This document shows positions 43,500-51,995 of a stretch of DNA of 64,000 nt, piece after piece. Position 1 is the stretch's first letter, and every line of letters begins with the position of its first letter. The position numbers and the translations under genes are program-made. The stretch is from Kribbella voronezhensis (GTDB lineage: Bacteria; Actinomycetota; Actinomycetes; Propionibacteriales; Kribbellaceae), in NCBI RefSeq assembly GCF_004365175.1, contig NZ_SOCE01000003.1, forward strand, positions 457,577 through 521,576, in the 5' to 3' direction. The notes below the pieces were generated by a model. That model was not told the DNA's origin. It searched no databases and saw only the letters and a program-made list of their open reading frames with translations.

Positions 43500-45797
43500 G
43501 TGAAACGCTCGTCCCTCGTCCGAGCGCTGTTCGCGTTCCTCGTCCTGGCCGCTTCCGGCTACGTCGTGATGACCGCGAAGCCACAACTCGGCCTGGACCT
43601 GCGCGGCGGCACCCAGATCGTGCTGGAGACGAGCGACTCGCCGACGGTGAAGGCCGGCAAGGAGACCACGGACAAGGCGCTGGAGGTACTGCGGCGCCGG
43701 ATCGACGCGCTCGGCGTCAGCGAGCCGAGCGTCACCCGGCAGGGCGACAAGCGGATCATCGTCGAGCTGCCCGGGGTTCAGGATCCCCGCGAGGCCGCGA
43801 AGGTGATCGGCAAGACCGCCCAGCTGACCTTCCACGAAGTGCTCGACCAGGTGGCCGCCAAACCGGCCAAGCCGGCAGCGGGCGACCTCTACCTGCCCGA
43901 CGATTCGGGCGGCGGCTTCCTGAAGTTGGCCAAGCCTGCCATGACGGGGGAGAGGGTCGGCGGTGCCGACGGGCTGTTCGACACCCAGCAGGCTTCCGGC
44001 TGGTTCGTCCAGCTGGACTTCAAGGACGACGGCGGCAAGATCTGGGCGAACATCACCGGCAAGGCGGCCTGCGAGCCGGTCGGTACGCCGGCGCGACGGG
44101 TCGCGATCGTGCTCGACAACGAGGTGATCACCGCCCCGCAGGTCGACCCGAACGGCGGCGGCCAGCTCTGCAACATCGGCATCGCGGGCGGCACCAGCAC
44201 GATCTCGGGCTCCTTCACCGAGGACGAGGCCAAGGACCTCGCCGCGCTGATCGAGGGCGGCTCGCTGCCGGTGCCGGTGCACGTCGTCGACCAGCGCACG
44301 GTCGGCCCGTCGCTCGGCAAGGACGCGATCCAGGCGAGCGCGCTGGCCGGCGCCATCGGCATCGGGCTCACCGCGCTCTTCATCATCTTCGTGTACCGGT
44401 TGGTCGGCCTGATGGCGGTGTTCGGCCTGATCGCCTACTCGGGGATGTCGTACGCCGCGTTGACCGCGCTCGGGGCGACGCTGACCTTGCCCGGTCTGGC
44501 CGGATTCGTGCTCGCGATCGGGATGGCGGTGGACGCGAACGTCCTTGTTTTCGAGCGCGCTCGCGAGGACTACATCGCTGGCCGCACCGACGGCCTCAGG
44601 AGATCTCTGCGCAGCGGCTTCCAGAACGCGCTGTCGGCGATCGCGGACTCCAACATCACCACTTTGCTCGCCGCCGGACTGCTCTTCTTCCTGGCGGCCG
44701 GCCCGGTGCGCGGCTTCGGGGTGACGCTGAGCATCGGCGTACTGGCTTCGATGCTGTCCGCGCTGGTTGTCACGCGCGTGCTCGCGGAGTTCTTCGTGTC
44801 GCGGAAGTTCGTTCTGCGGCGACCGGCGCTCAGCGGGATCGCCGGTCACGGCCGGGTGCGCACCTGGCTCGAGACGCGCCGCCCACCGCTGATGAAGCAC
44901 AGCCGGCGCTGGCTCGTCATCACGGCCGTCGCGATCGTCGTCAGCATCGCGGGCGTGGGAGTCCGCGGACTGAACCTGGGCGTCGAGTTCACCGGTGGCC
45001 GGCTGATCGAGGTGAGTACGGCTCAGCGGATCACGCCCGATCAGGCGCGGGCCGCCGTGGCCGAGGCCGGTTACCCGACGGCCGTCGTACAGGCGTCTGG
45101 CGCCGACGACATCACTGTGCGGACCGGCACGATCAGCGATGACGAGGCCGAGAAGATCCGCGAGTCGCTGTCCCGGATCGGTGGCAGCGCGGATGTGGTT
45201 CGCAACGAGAGCATCGGGCCGTCGCTGGGCAACGAACTGCGGAACAAGGCGCTGATCGCCCTCGGGGTCGCGCTGCTGGCTCAGTTGGCGTATCTCGCGG
45301 TGCGATTCCGGTGGACGTTCGGCGCCGGTGCCGTCCTGGCTCTGCTGCAGAACGTCGCGGTCGTCATCGGCGTGTTCGCCTGGACCGGCAAGCCGGTGGA
45401 CGGGATCTTCCTGGCCGCGCTGCTGACGATCATCGGGTACACCGTCAACGACTCGGTCGTCGTCTTCGACCGCATCCGCGAGACCCGCAACGCACGCTCG
45501 ACCGAGAACCTCGGCCCGGTCGTCGACACGGCAATCGTCAACGTGCTGCCCCGGACCATCAACACCGGCATCAGCACGCTGTTCATCCTGGCCGCCCTGC
45601 TCTTCCTGGGCGGCGATTCCCTGGCCGACTTCGCCCTGGCGCTCCTCCTCGGCATCCTCGTAGGCACCTACTCCTCCAACCTGACCGCAGCCCCACTGCT
45701 GGTCGAGTTGGAAAAGCGCTACCCGGCCCCACCGCCCCGCCCGAAGACGAAACAACGCGACCGCGACTCCGAACCAGACCGCGGCGCAGTCGTCTAG
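43500..45797 (+). CDS. secDF: fused SecDF protein-export subunit
   Basis: The 765-residue membrane protein combines SecD (residues 1 to ~430) and SecF (~455-740) with about twelve membrane spans. SecD features are the LGLDLRGGTQIVLE motif near residue 32, the periplasmic P1 domain, VGPSLGKDAIQAS and GFVLAIGMAVDANVL. SecF features are LGVEFTGGRLIEV and GYTVNDSVVVFDRIRETR. It uses the proton gradient to pull exported proteins through SecYEG. GGAGG precedes the GTG at 43500, which is better than 43476. It is not near yajC or ruvB, so a second, canonical secD/secF pair probably exists elsewhere. Confidence 0.93.
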   Translation: MKRSSLVRALFAFLVLAASGYVVMTAKPQLGLDLRGGTQIVLETSDSPTVKAGKETTDKALEVLRRRIDALGVSEPSVTRQGDKRIIVELPGVQDPREAAKVIGKTAQLTFHEVLDQVAAKPAKPAAGDLYLPDDSGGGFLKLAKPAMTGERVGGADGLFDTQQASGWFVQLDFKDDGGKIWANITGKAACEPVGTPARRVAIVLDNEVITAPQVDPNGGGQLCNIGIAGGTSTISGSFTEDEAKDLAALIEGGSLPVPVHVVDQRTVGPSLGKDAIQASALAGAIGIGLTALFIIFVYRLVGLMAVFGLIAYSGMSYAALTALGATLTLPGLAGFVLAIGMAVDANVLVFERAREDYIAGRTDGLRRSLRSGFQNALSAIADSNITTLLAAGLLFFLAAGPVRGFGVTLSIGVLASMLSALVVTRVLAEFFVSRKFVLRRPALSGIAGHGRVRTWLETRRPPLMKHSRRWLVITAVAIVVSIAGVGVRGLNLGVEFTGGRLIEVSTAQRITPDQARAAVAEAGYPTAVVQASGADDITVRTGTISDDEAEKIRESLSRIGGSADVVRNESIGPSLGNELRNKALIALGVALLAQLAYLAVRFRWTFGAGAVLALLQNVAVVIGVFAWTGKPVDGIFLAALLTIIGYTVNDSVVVFDRIRETRNARSTENLGPVVDTAIVNVLPRTINTGISTLFILAALLFLGGDSLADFALALLLGILVGTYSSNLTAAPLLVELEKRYPAPPPRPKTKQRDRDSEPDRGAVV

Positions 45798-45805
45798 ACG
45801 CCACG

Positions 45806-45835
45806 CCCGCCCGCCCCGCCCCGCCCGCCCCGCCC
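45806..45835 (-). other. G-quadruplex-forming motif
   Basis: Seven C-runs of 3-4 bases separated by single G lie on the plus strand right after the secDF stop; on the minus strand these are G-runs, an unusually dense potential quadruplex. The rest of the gap before the helicase gene (to 46006) has low-complexity C-rich sequence and no gene. Confidence 0.6.
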
Positions 45836-46006
45836 TCAGCCGTCGCGCCCGCTGGTCACCCGGTCTCGCCCTGCCGTCACCCCGCACCGCCTTCCTTGCC
45901 CCGCCTTCCCTCGCGCCTGGTGACCAATGCGGTCAGCAAAGGGGGTTTTCCACAGGGCGGTGTGCGGTGGTCGGGGAATGTCCGTCGGGCGGGCTAGGGT
46001 GATGCG

Positions 46007-47998
46007 GTGGGTGTCGAAGTGCGTGAACTGCTGGAGGCCGCGGTCTCCGGTATCGGTGGTCAGACGCGTCCTGGCCAGGTGGAAATGGCCGAGGCGGTCA
46101 ACGGGGCGATGGAAGACGGATCCCATCTCCTCGTCCAAGCCGGCACCGGAACGGGGAAGTCACTCGGGTACTTGGTGCCCGCGTTGCTGCATGCCTTGGA
46201 GGACCGCCGCGTAGTGGTGTCGACAGCGACGCTGGCGCTCCAGTCGCAGCTGGTCGACCGCGATGTGCCGGCCCTGCTGGAGGCGACGGAGAAGCTGTTG
46301 CCGCGCCGCCCGGCGTACGCGATCCAGAAGGGCCGGAACAACTACGCCTGCCTGCACCGGATCCGCGAAGGCGCGCCCGATGACGACGGCATGCTGATCG
46401 ACATCCCGCCGGCCGGACCTGTCGGCCAGCAGGTGCTGGAGTTGCGCGACTGGGCCGAGCAGCAGTTGCTCGACGGCGAGGCGGGGGATCGCGATCACGC
46501 GCCCACCCATCAGTACCAGGCCTGGCAGCAGGTGGCGATCGCCGCCCGCGAGTGTCTCGGCGCCCAGAAATGCCCGTACGGCGACGAGTGCTTCGCCGAG
46601 AAGGCGAAAGAGCAGGCCCGCAAGGCCGACATCGTGATCACCAACCACGCACTGCTCTCGATCGACGCCTTCGAGAACAGAACCGTGCTGCCCGAGCACG
46701 ACGTGGTCGTCATCGACGAGGCGCACGAACTTCCCGCCCGGGTGACCGGCGCGGCCGGCGCCGAACTGTCGCCACAGATGGTCGAGCGCGCCGCCAAACG
46801 CGCCCGCCGGTTCGTCGACGACGACCACGCGGACGACCTCATCGACGCCTCCGACGCGCTGCGGGCCGCTTTGGACGAGACTCGTGAGGGGCGGATCGAA
46901 GCAGCGAACGGCGTTGTCCTCGAAGCCGCCGGTCTGGTCCGCGACGCCGCGCGTTCTGTGTACTCCGACCTGAACAAGAAGTCCGACGACGCCGACAACG
47001 ATCCCGACGGCGCCAAGCGGCAGTCCAAGGGCGCGGTGAAGGAGATCTTCGACGTCGCCGAGCGGGTCGCCGCGCTGAGCGACCTGGACGTGGTCTGGCT
47101 GGTCGACCGCGAGCGCTTCGGCCGCGAGCTCCGGATCGCGCCGCTGACGGTGGCCGGCCTGCTTCGCGAGCTGGTCCTCAAGGACCGGACCGTTGTCCTC
47201 ACCTCGGCGACGCTGACGCTCGGCGGTGACTTCGACGCGATCGCGCGCCAGGTCGGGCTGCGACCGTCCGACAAACTGGCCGACGGCGACGAGATGCCTT
47301 CTGTCGACGCCGACTCCGACACCGGCCCGCTGCCGTGGCGTGGGCTCGACGTCGGCTCCCCGTTCGAGTACGAGAAACAGGGGATTCTGTACGTCGCCAA
47401 GCATCTGCCGCCGCCGCATCGCGACGGGCTGGGCAAGAAGCAGTTCGAGGAGATCATCGACCTGATCACGGCCGCTGGTGGCCGGACGCTCGGATTGTTC
47501 TCGTCGCGCCGGGCAGCCGAGGCCGCGACCGCCGCTGTGCGCGAGGCGACCGACCTGAAGGTGCTCTGCCAGGGCGACGCGCAATTGGGTGAGTTGGCCC
47601 GCGAGTTCATCGAGGACCCGGAGACGTCACTGTTCGGCACCTTGTCGCTGTGGCAGGGCATCGACGTGCCGGGCTCGACCTGCAACCTGGTGATCATCGA
47701 CCGGGTGCCGTTCCCGCGTCCCGACGAACCGCTGATGGCGGCCCGGCAACGAGCCGTCGACGAGGCGGGCGGGAACGGCTTCATGGCCGTCGCCGCGACC
47801 CATGCCGCGCTGCTGCTCGCCCAGGGGACCGGCCGGCTGATCCGGCGTACGTCCGACCGGGGCGTCGTGGCGATCCTGGACCCACGGATCGTGACCGCGC
47901 GGTACGGCGGTTATCTGCGCGCCTCCTTGCCACCGATGTGGCCGACCGCCGATCGTGAGAAGGTGCTCGGCGCGCTGAAACGACTCCAGGACACCTGA
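46007..47998 (+). CDS. DinG/XPD-type ATP-dependent DNA helicase
   Basis: The 663-residue superfamily 2 helicase has Walker A AGTGTGKS at 45-52 and Walker B DEAH at 237-240. Four cysteines of the XPD-type iron-sulfur cluster (C115, C183, C189, C195; CLGAQKCPYGDECF) and motifs TSATLTLGGDFD, LSLWQGIDVPG and QGTGRLIRRTSDRG follow. This marks the DinG branch, which resolves R-loops and G-rich structures. The GTG at 46007 (MGVEVRELL) is used. No LexA box was seen upstream, unlike E. coli dinG. Confidence 0.93.
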   Translation: MGVEVRELLEAAVSGIGGQTRPGQVEMAEAVNGAMEDGSHLLVQAGTGTGKSLGYLVPALLHALEDRRVVVSTATLALQSQLVDRDVPALLEATEKLLPRRPAYAIQKGRNNYACLHRIREGAPDDDGMLIDIPPAGPVGQQVLELRDWAEQQLLDGEAGDRDHAPTHQYQAWQQVAIAARECLGAQKCPYGDECFAEKAKEQARKADIVITNHALLSIDAFENRTVLPEHDVVVIDEAHELPARVTGAAGAELSPQMVERAAKRARRFVDDDHADDLIDASDALRAALDETREGRIEAANGVVLEAAGLVRDAARSVYSDLNKKSDDADNDPDGAKRQSKGAVKEIFDVAERVAALSDLDVVWLVDRERFGRELRIAPLTVAGLLRELVLKDRTVVLTSATLTLGGDFDAIARQVGLRPSDKLADGDEMPSVDADSDTGPLPWRGLDVGSPFEYEKQGILYVAKHLPPPHRDGLGKKQFEEIIDLITAAGGRTLGLFSSRRAAEAATAAVREATDLKVLCQGDAQLGELAREFIEDPETSLFGTLSLWQGIDVPGSTCNLVIIDRVPFPRPDEPLMAARQRAVDEAGGNGFMAVAATHAALLLAQGTGRLIRRTSDRGVVAILDPRIVTARYGGYLRASLPPMWPTADREKVLGALKRLQDT

Positions 47999-48025
47999 GC
48001 CGATGAGTCCTGCCCGGGTGATCCG

Positions 48026-48991
48026 TTGAGTCCGGCCGGTGGTCCGCCGGTGCTGCCGATGATGGCGGCACTCGGACCGATGCCGACCGGCCCGGGCTGG
48101 TCGTACGAGATGAAGTGGGACGGCATCCGGGTCATCGCCGAGGTCGACGAGGACAGTTGCCGGCTGTGGTCCCGCAACAGCCGCGACGTGTCCGCCGGGT
48201 ACCCGGAGCTGGTCGGGCTGGCCGGCGACGCCGGGCTGCGGCTCCCCGCAGTACTGGATGGTGAGATCGTCACGCTGGACGAGAACGGGGCGCCGTCGTT
48301 CGGGCTGCTGCAGCGGCGGATGCACGTTCGGGATCCACGTCAGCTAGCGCAGCTGATCAAGCAGGTGCCGGTCTCGGTGCGAGTCTTCGACATACTGCGG
48401 TTCGACGGGAAGTCGTTGCTAGAGGCAACGTACGACGAACGTCGCGGGTTGCTCGAGTCGCTGGAGCTGTCCGACCCGTTCTGGGAGATCCCGCAGAGCT
48501 ACGCCGACGGCGAGGAGGCGCTCGAGCTGTCGGCCTCGACCGGCCTCGAAGGCGTGGTCGCCAAGCGGCGCAAGTCGCGCTACCTGCCGGGTAAGCGCAG
48601 CGCGGACTGGGTGAAGGTCAAGCCCGTGCTCACCCGGGACGTCATCCTGTGCGGCTGGCATCCGGGGGAGGGGAACCGCGAGGGCAAGATCGGCTCCCTG
48701 TACTGCGGCGCGTACGACGGCGACGACCTGGTCCTGATCGGCAAGGTCGGCTCCGGCCTCGACTTCGCCATGCTCGAAATCCTCAGCGCCGAACTCGCCG
48801 CCCTCGAGATCGACACCCCACCTTTCGACGTCTCCTCCGTCCCCACCTCGGACCGCCGCGCCGCCCACTGGCTCGACCCCCTCCTGGTCGCCGAAGTCAC
48901 CTACTCCGGCTGGGCCGCCGACGGCCGCCTCCGCCACCCCGTCTGGCGAGGCCTCCGCCTGGACATAGACCCCGAATCAGTAACCCGCTGA
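48026..48991 (+). CDS. ATP-dependent DNA ligase (LigC/LigD ligase-domain type)
   Basis: The 321-residue enzyme begins with SYEMKWDGIR, whose Lys30 is the AMP-accepting residue (KxDG). It continues through the ligase motifs VLDGEIVTLDENG (motif III), VFDILRFDG, LEGVVAKRRKSRYLPGKRS (motif IV) and WVKVKPV (motif V), then an OB-fold domain. It lacks the polymerase and phosphoesterase domains of LigD, so it stands alone. No Ku gene is adjacent. The TTG at 48026 is assigned, but ATG 48059 or 48062 would still include all motifs. It lies 27 bp after the helicase stop. Confidence 0.88.
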   Translation: MSPAGGPPVLPMMAALGPMPTGPGWSYEMKWDGIRVIAEVDEDSCRLWSRNSRDVSAGYPELVGLAGDAGLRLPAVLDGEIVTLDENGAPSFGLLQRRMHVRDPRQLAQLIKQVPVSVRVFDILRFDGKSLLEATYDERRGLLESLELSDPFWEIPQSYADGEEALELSASTGLEGVVAKRRKSRYLPGKRSADWVKVKPVLTRDVILCGWHPGEGNREGKIGSLYCGAYDGDDLVLIGKVGSGLDFAMLEILSAELAALEIDTPPFDVSSVPTSDRRAAHWLDPLLVAEVTYSGWAADGRLRHPVWRGLRLDIDPESVTR

Positions 48992-49033
48992 AAATCACTC
49001 AGTCAATGGCAGGAGAACCACTAGCCTGGCGCG

Positions 49034-49627
49034 GTGATGGACAGCAGCGATCCTGAGGGCGAACACGTCGAACTGGTGATCCGGGAGGAACGCGCCGAGG
49101 ATCATCAGGCTGTGCGGGAGGTTCACGCTCTCGCGTTCGGCGACGGTGAGCGGGTTCCGGTGCTGGTCGACGCGTTGCGCGTGGCTCCGGCGTTGCTGGC
49201 GCCGTTGTCGTGGGTCGCGCTCGTCGGTGAGCGAGTGGTTGGCCACGTGATGCTCAGCGGCTGCCGCTTGGATGCTCTACCCCGCCTCGTCGGTGTGTTC
49301 ACGCTGTCGCCCTTGGGCGTGCTGCCTGATTTCCAGAGCCAGGGAATCGGCACTCGACTCGTCGCACACGCCCTCGCGGAAGCCGACAGTCACGGCGTTC
49401 CTCTGGTGTTTCTGGAGGGCTCACCGCAGTACTACGGCAAGCGCGGCTTCGTCGATGCGACAACGGCCGGCTTTCGTCCGCCGACTTTGCGGTATCCGCC
49501 CGGCGCCTTCCAGGTCGCCAAGCTCTCCTCGTACGAGGAATGGATGACCGGCACCTTCGTGTACTCCGACACCTTCTGGGCCCTGGACTGCGTGGGCCTC
49601 CGAGGCGACCGGCTCGCAACGCCGTGA
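49034..49627 (+). CDS. GNAT-family N-acetyltransferase
   Basis: The 197-residue protein has the acetyl-CoA site LGVLPDFQSQGIGTRLVAHAL (R/Q-x-x-G-x-G/A motif near 100-115) between strands SWVALVGERVVGHVML and PLVFLEGSPQYYGKRGF. This identifies the GNAT fold, of the YhbS-like type. The substrate is unknown. It starts at GTG 49034, with ATG 49037 nearly equivalent. It is convergent with the peroxidase gene across a hairpin. Confidence 0.9.
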   Translation: MMDSSDPEGEHVELVIREERAEDHQAVREVHALAFGDGERVPVLVDALRVAPALLAPLSWVALVGERVVGHVMLSGCRLDALPRLVGVFTLSPLGVLPDFQSQGIGTRLVAHALAEADSHGVPLVFLEGSPQYYGKRGFVDATTAGFRPPTLRYPPGAFQVAKLSSYEEWMTGTFVYSDTFWALDCVGLRGDRLATP

Positions 49628-49685
49628 TCCCAAGCCGCCCCAACAACGTCGGCGAGTCCGCAAACGGCGCCAGGGGAGCACTGAT

Positions 49686-49715
49686 CAGGGTGGATCGGGT
49701 ATCGATTCCACCCTG
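49686..49715. terminator. hairpin between convergent genes
   Basis: CAGGGTGGA and TCCACCCTG form a perfect 9-bp stem around a 12-base loop, with an outer CTGATC/GATCAG pair. It lies between the acetyltransferase and glutathione peroxidase stops. Confidence 0.5.
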
Positions 49716-49722
49716 CGTGGGA

Positions 49723-50235
49723 TCAGTCGCTTGATTCGCGCCGGCTGGGAGCCGGTACGGCGAGGGCCGCCTCGATCTTGTCGGCCAGCTTCTCCGGGGT
49801 GTGGGTCGGGGCGTAGCGGCCGATCACGCTGCCGTCGCGGGCGATCAGGAACTTGGTGAAGTTCCACTTGATCCGCCCGCCGAGCAGCCCGCCTTGCTCC
49901 CGCTTGAGCCAGTTGTACAGCGGCAGTGTCTTGGACCCGTTCACATCGATCTTGGCGAACATCGGGAAGGACACGTGATAGATCGTCGAACAGAAGTTCG
50001 CGATCTCGTTCTCGTCGCCGGGCTCCTGGTGGCCGAACTGGTCGCAGGGGAATCCGAGCACGGAAAAGCCCTGCTTGCGGTACGTCTTGTACAGCTTCTG
50101 CAGGCCGGAGTACTGCGGGGTCTGGCTGCATTGCGAGGCCGTATTCACCACCAGGAGCACCTGGTCACGGAAGTCGGCAAGAGACTGTTCATTGCCTTCG
50201 ATCCGGGTGGCACTGAAGTCATAGACAGTCGTCAT
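49723..50235 (-). CDS. glutathione peroxidase-family thiol peroxidase
   Basis: The 170-residue protein has the family active site NTASQCSQTPQYSGL, with Cys36 in place of selenocysteine, and GFPCDQFGHQEPG, KWNFTKFL and IARDGSVIGRYAP motifs (Gln and Trp of the catalytic tetrad). The usual NVASKCG reads NTASQCS here, a mild deviation. Such proteins in actinobacteria likely use thioredoxin or mycothiol. The ATG at 50235 begins TTVYDFSATRI. It lies 48 bp downstream of lexA on the same strand. Confidence 0.92.
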   Translation of the reverse strand: MTTVYDFSATRIEGNEQSLADFRDQVLLVVNTASQCSQTPQYSGLQKLYKTYRKQGFSVLGFPCDQFGHQEPGDENEIANFCSTIYHVSFPMFAKIDVNGSKTLPLYNWLKREQGGLLGGRIKWNFTKFLIARDGSVIGRYAPTHTPEKLADKIEAALAVPAPSRRESSD

Positions 50236-50283
50236 ATCTCAATCCTGACATGTCCGCGCTGACTCCGCTCGCCGTCTGAGATG

Positions 50284-51060
50284 TCAGACACGCCGCAGAA
50301 CTGTTACGACCTTGCCGAGGATGGTCGCGTCCTTGCCGTCGATCGGCGAGAAAGCCGGGTTGTGCGGGAGCAGCAGGATCTCGCTCTTGGTCTTCTTGAA
50401 CGTCTTCACCGTCGCCTCGCCGTCGATCATCGCAGCGACGATGTCACCGTTCTCGGCGTTCGGCTGCTGGCGGACCACGACCCAGTCGCCGTCGCAGATC
50501 GCCGCCTCGATCATCGATTCACCCTTGACCCGCAGCATGAACAAGGTGCCCTCACCAACCATTGCCCTGGGCAACGGGAAGATCTCCTCGACCTCCTGCT
50601 CGGCCAGGATCGGCCCACCGGCGGCGATCCGGCCCAGCACCGGCACGTACGCCGCGTCCGGGTGCGCGTCGCCGGCCCCGGTCTCGTCGTACGCCGTCTG
50701 CCGCACCGAGCCGACCGATCCCCGGCGCGCCGCGGCGTCCGCGACCTCGCCCGGATAGCGGACCTCGATCGCGCGCGGCCGGTTCGGGTCGCGGCGGAGC
50801 AGGCCCTTCTGCTCCAGCACGCGGAGCTGGTGCGACACCGACGAGGAACTCGTCAGCCCGACCCGCTCGCCGATCTCCCGCATCGAGGGCGGGTAGCCCC
50901 GACTGTCGACCGAATCGCGGATGACGTCCAGCACCCGCCGCTGCCTCGGGGTGAGACCGGTGGCGTCCGCCGGACCGTCGGGCAGCTCGGACACGGTCGG
51001 CCCGGCGGCCTCCGCGCTCAGGCGTCCGTCCTTGCTGGAACCGCTCGGCGTCCTGGCCAT
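50284..51060 (-). CDS. lexA: SOS repressor LexA
   Basis: LexA represses DNA-damage genes and self-cleaves when RecA is activated. The 258-residue protein has an N-terminal winged helix (LTPRQRRVLDVIRDSVDSRG, then PPSMREIGERVGLTSSSSVS near 57-77). The Ala147-Gly148 cleavage site lies in RIAAGGPILA. The catalytic Ser182 (VKGESMIE) and Lys219 (ATVKTFKK) lie in the C-terminal peptidase-like domain. An actinobacterial extension precedes the usual start; ATG 51060 is chosen, though the frame is open to 51117. Two SOS boxes lie upstream, so autoregulation is expected. Confidence 0.97.
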   Translation of the reverse strand: MARTPSGSSKDGRLSAEAAGPTVSELPDGPADATGLTPRQRRVLDVIRDSVDSRGYPPSMREIGERVGLTSSSSVSHQLRVLEQKGLLRRDPNRPRAIEVRYPGEVADAAARRGSVGSVRQTAYDETGAGDAHPDAAYVPVLGRIAAGGPILAEQEVEEIFPLPRAMVGEGTLFMLRVKGESMIEAAICDGDWVVVRQQPNAENGDIVAAMIDGEATVKTFKKTKSEILLLPHNPAFSPIDGKDATILGKVVTVLRRV

Positions 51061-51153
51061 CGGCTGGCAACTCCCTCGGGTCAGGCCGGCAGTCGCACCC
51101 CCGGCCAAAGCTTTCAACGACTGAGAAGACCGTAGACCGAATCCTGAGATTCT

Positions 51154-51169
51154 TCAAACATCTGTTCGA
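51154..51169. promoter_or_regulatory. SOS (LexA) box upstream of lexA
   Basis: TCAAAC-N4-GTTCGA matches the actinobacterial SOS box TCGAAC-N4-GTTCGA with one mismatch. It overlaps a TTTGAA -35 (minus strand) followed 18 bp later by TACGGT, about 90 bp upstream of the lexA start. Confidence 0.8.
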
Positions 51170-51181
51170 AGGCGTGTCGGT

Positions 51182-51197
51182 TCGCACGTTTGTTCGT
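51182..51197. promoter_or_regulatory. second, weaker SOS box
   Basis: TCGCAC-N4-GTTCGT differs from the consensus at two positions and lies 28 bp from the first box, centre to centre, toward the LysM gene. It may give cooperative LexA binding. Confidence 0.5.
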
Positions 51198-51269
51198 GTG
51201 TCAGGTTATAGAGCCCGCCTGGCGGCTCGGCCGACGGGAATATCGACGGCGTGTCGTGGTTGGAAATGG

Positions 51270-51298
51270 TTGCGTCCCGGGCGCGGTTCGGTTAATCA
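51270..51298 (+). promoter_or_regulatory. predicted promoter of the LysM gene
   Basis: TTGCGT (51270-51275) and TAATCA (51293-51298) are separated by 17 bp, about 180 bp upstream of the LysM start. The strong SOS box begins just downstream of the expected transcription start. Confidence 0.5.
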
Positions 51299-51315
51299 TT
51301 CGTACAGGCGTTCGA

Positions 51316-51331
51316 TCGAACAGGTGTTCGG
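51316..51331. promoter_or_regulatory. SOS box upstream of the LysM gene
   Basis: TCGAAC-N4-GTTCGG matches the actinobacterial SOS consensus in 11 of 12 fixed positions and is the best of the three boxes here. Its position just inside the predicted transcription start would block transcription when LexA is bound. The remainder of the 420-bp gap (51061-51480) shows no gene. Confidence 0.85.
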
Positions 51332-51480
51332 GTTCGGGTGCCGGAACGGCTCGCCGGCGAGTTCGCCGGGTGGACCGTTCGAGGGACCGATGGGGTCGCT
51401 CGACGAAAACTGTCGGCGGCGGCCGATAGACAGAGATCGACACCGCAGCACGAGGTCTGAACGAAGGTCTGGAGGATCCG

Positions 51481-51957
51481 ATGAGGACAGCGGCCCTGGC
51501 AGCAGGCGCGACTCAGGTGACAACCGTGCCCGAGGTGGACGGCAACCGTCCGACCCGGCGCCGGCGCATCGCGGGGACGACGACCGAGAGCCTGCCGGTT
51601 CGTGCCTGCTCCGGTGACGACCTCGGCCGGCACCACCAGCTCGCCGAGATCGAGCCGCCCGCCCTGCGCCTGACCAGGCGCGGCCGGATGCTGCTCACCA
51701 CCGTCTCGGTGCTGGTCTTCGGTGCCGCGATCGCCGTTCTCGGCCTCCGCGTCGCCGGTGTCCTCGACCCCGCCCCGCAGTTCAGCCACACCATCTCGGT
51801 CCAGGTCGGCGCCGGCCAGTCCCTCTGGTCGATCGCCCAGGAAACCAACCCGACCGCCAACCCCGCGACCGTCGTCGACCAGATCGCCACCCTCAACAAC
51901 CTCCGCACCCCCGCCGACCTCACCCCCGGCCAAACCCTCCAGGTCCCGGTCCGCTAA
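51481..51957 (+). CDS. SOS-controlled LysM membrane protein (Rv2719c/ChiZ/DivS position)
   Basis: The 158-residue protein has a cytoplasmic N-terminus, one membrane span near residues 68-90 and an outside LysM domain (ISVQVGAGQSLWSIAQETNP to LTPGQTLQVPVR) that binds peptidoglycan. Its place next to lexA matches Rv2719c (ChiZ) of mycobacteria and DivS of corynebacteria, which delay division during DNA damage. The gene follows a strong SOS box and has GGAGG before the ATG. A division-arrest role is inferred from synteny and regulation. Confidence 0.85.
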   Translation: MRTAALAAGATQVTTVPEVDGNRPTRRRRIAGTTTESLPVRACSGDDLGRHHQLAEIEPPALRLTRRGRMLLTTVSVLVFGAAIAVLGLRVAGVLDPAPQFSHTISVQVGAGQSLWSIAQETNPTANPATVVDQIATLNNLRTPADLTPGQTLQVPVR

Positions 51958-51995
51958 CCCAGCTGTTGACCGAGTTGCCCGGCCCGGTTCTCTCT

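Noticed and set aside
43497..45887. Long minus-strand open frame opposite secDF
   Set aside because: It is low-complexity and Arg/Gln/Asp-rich with no domain; the plus-strand SecDF motifs are unequivocal.
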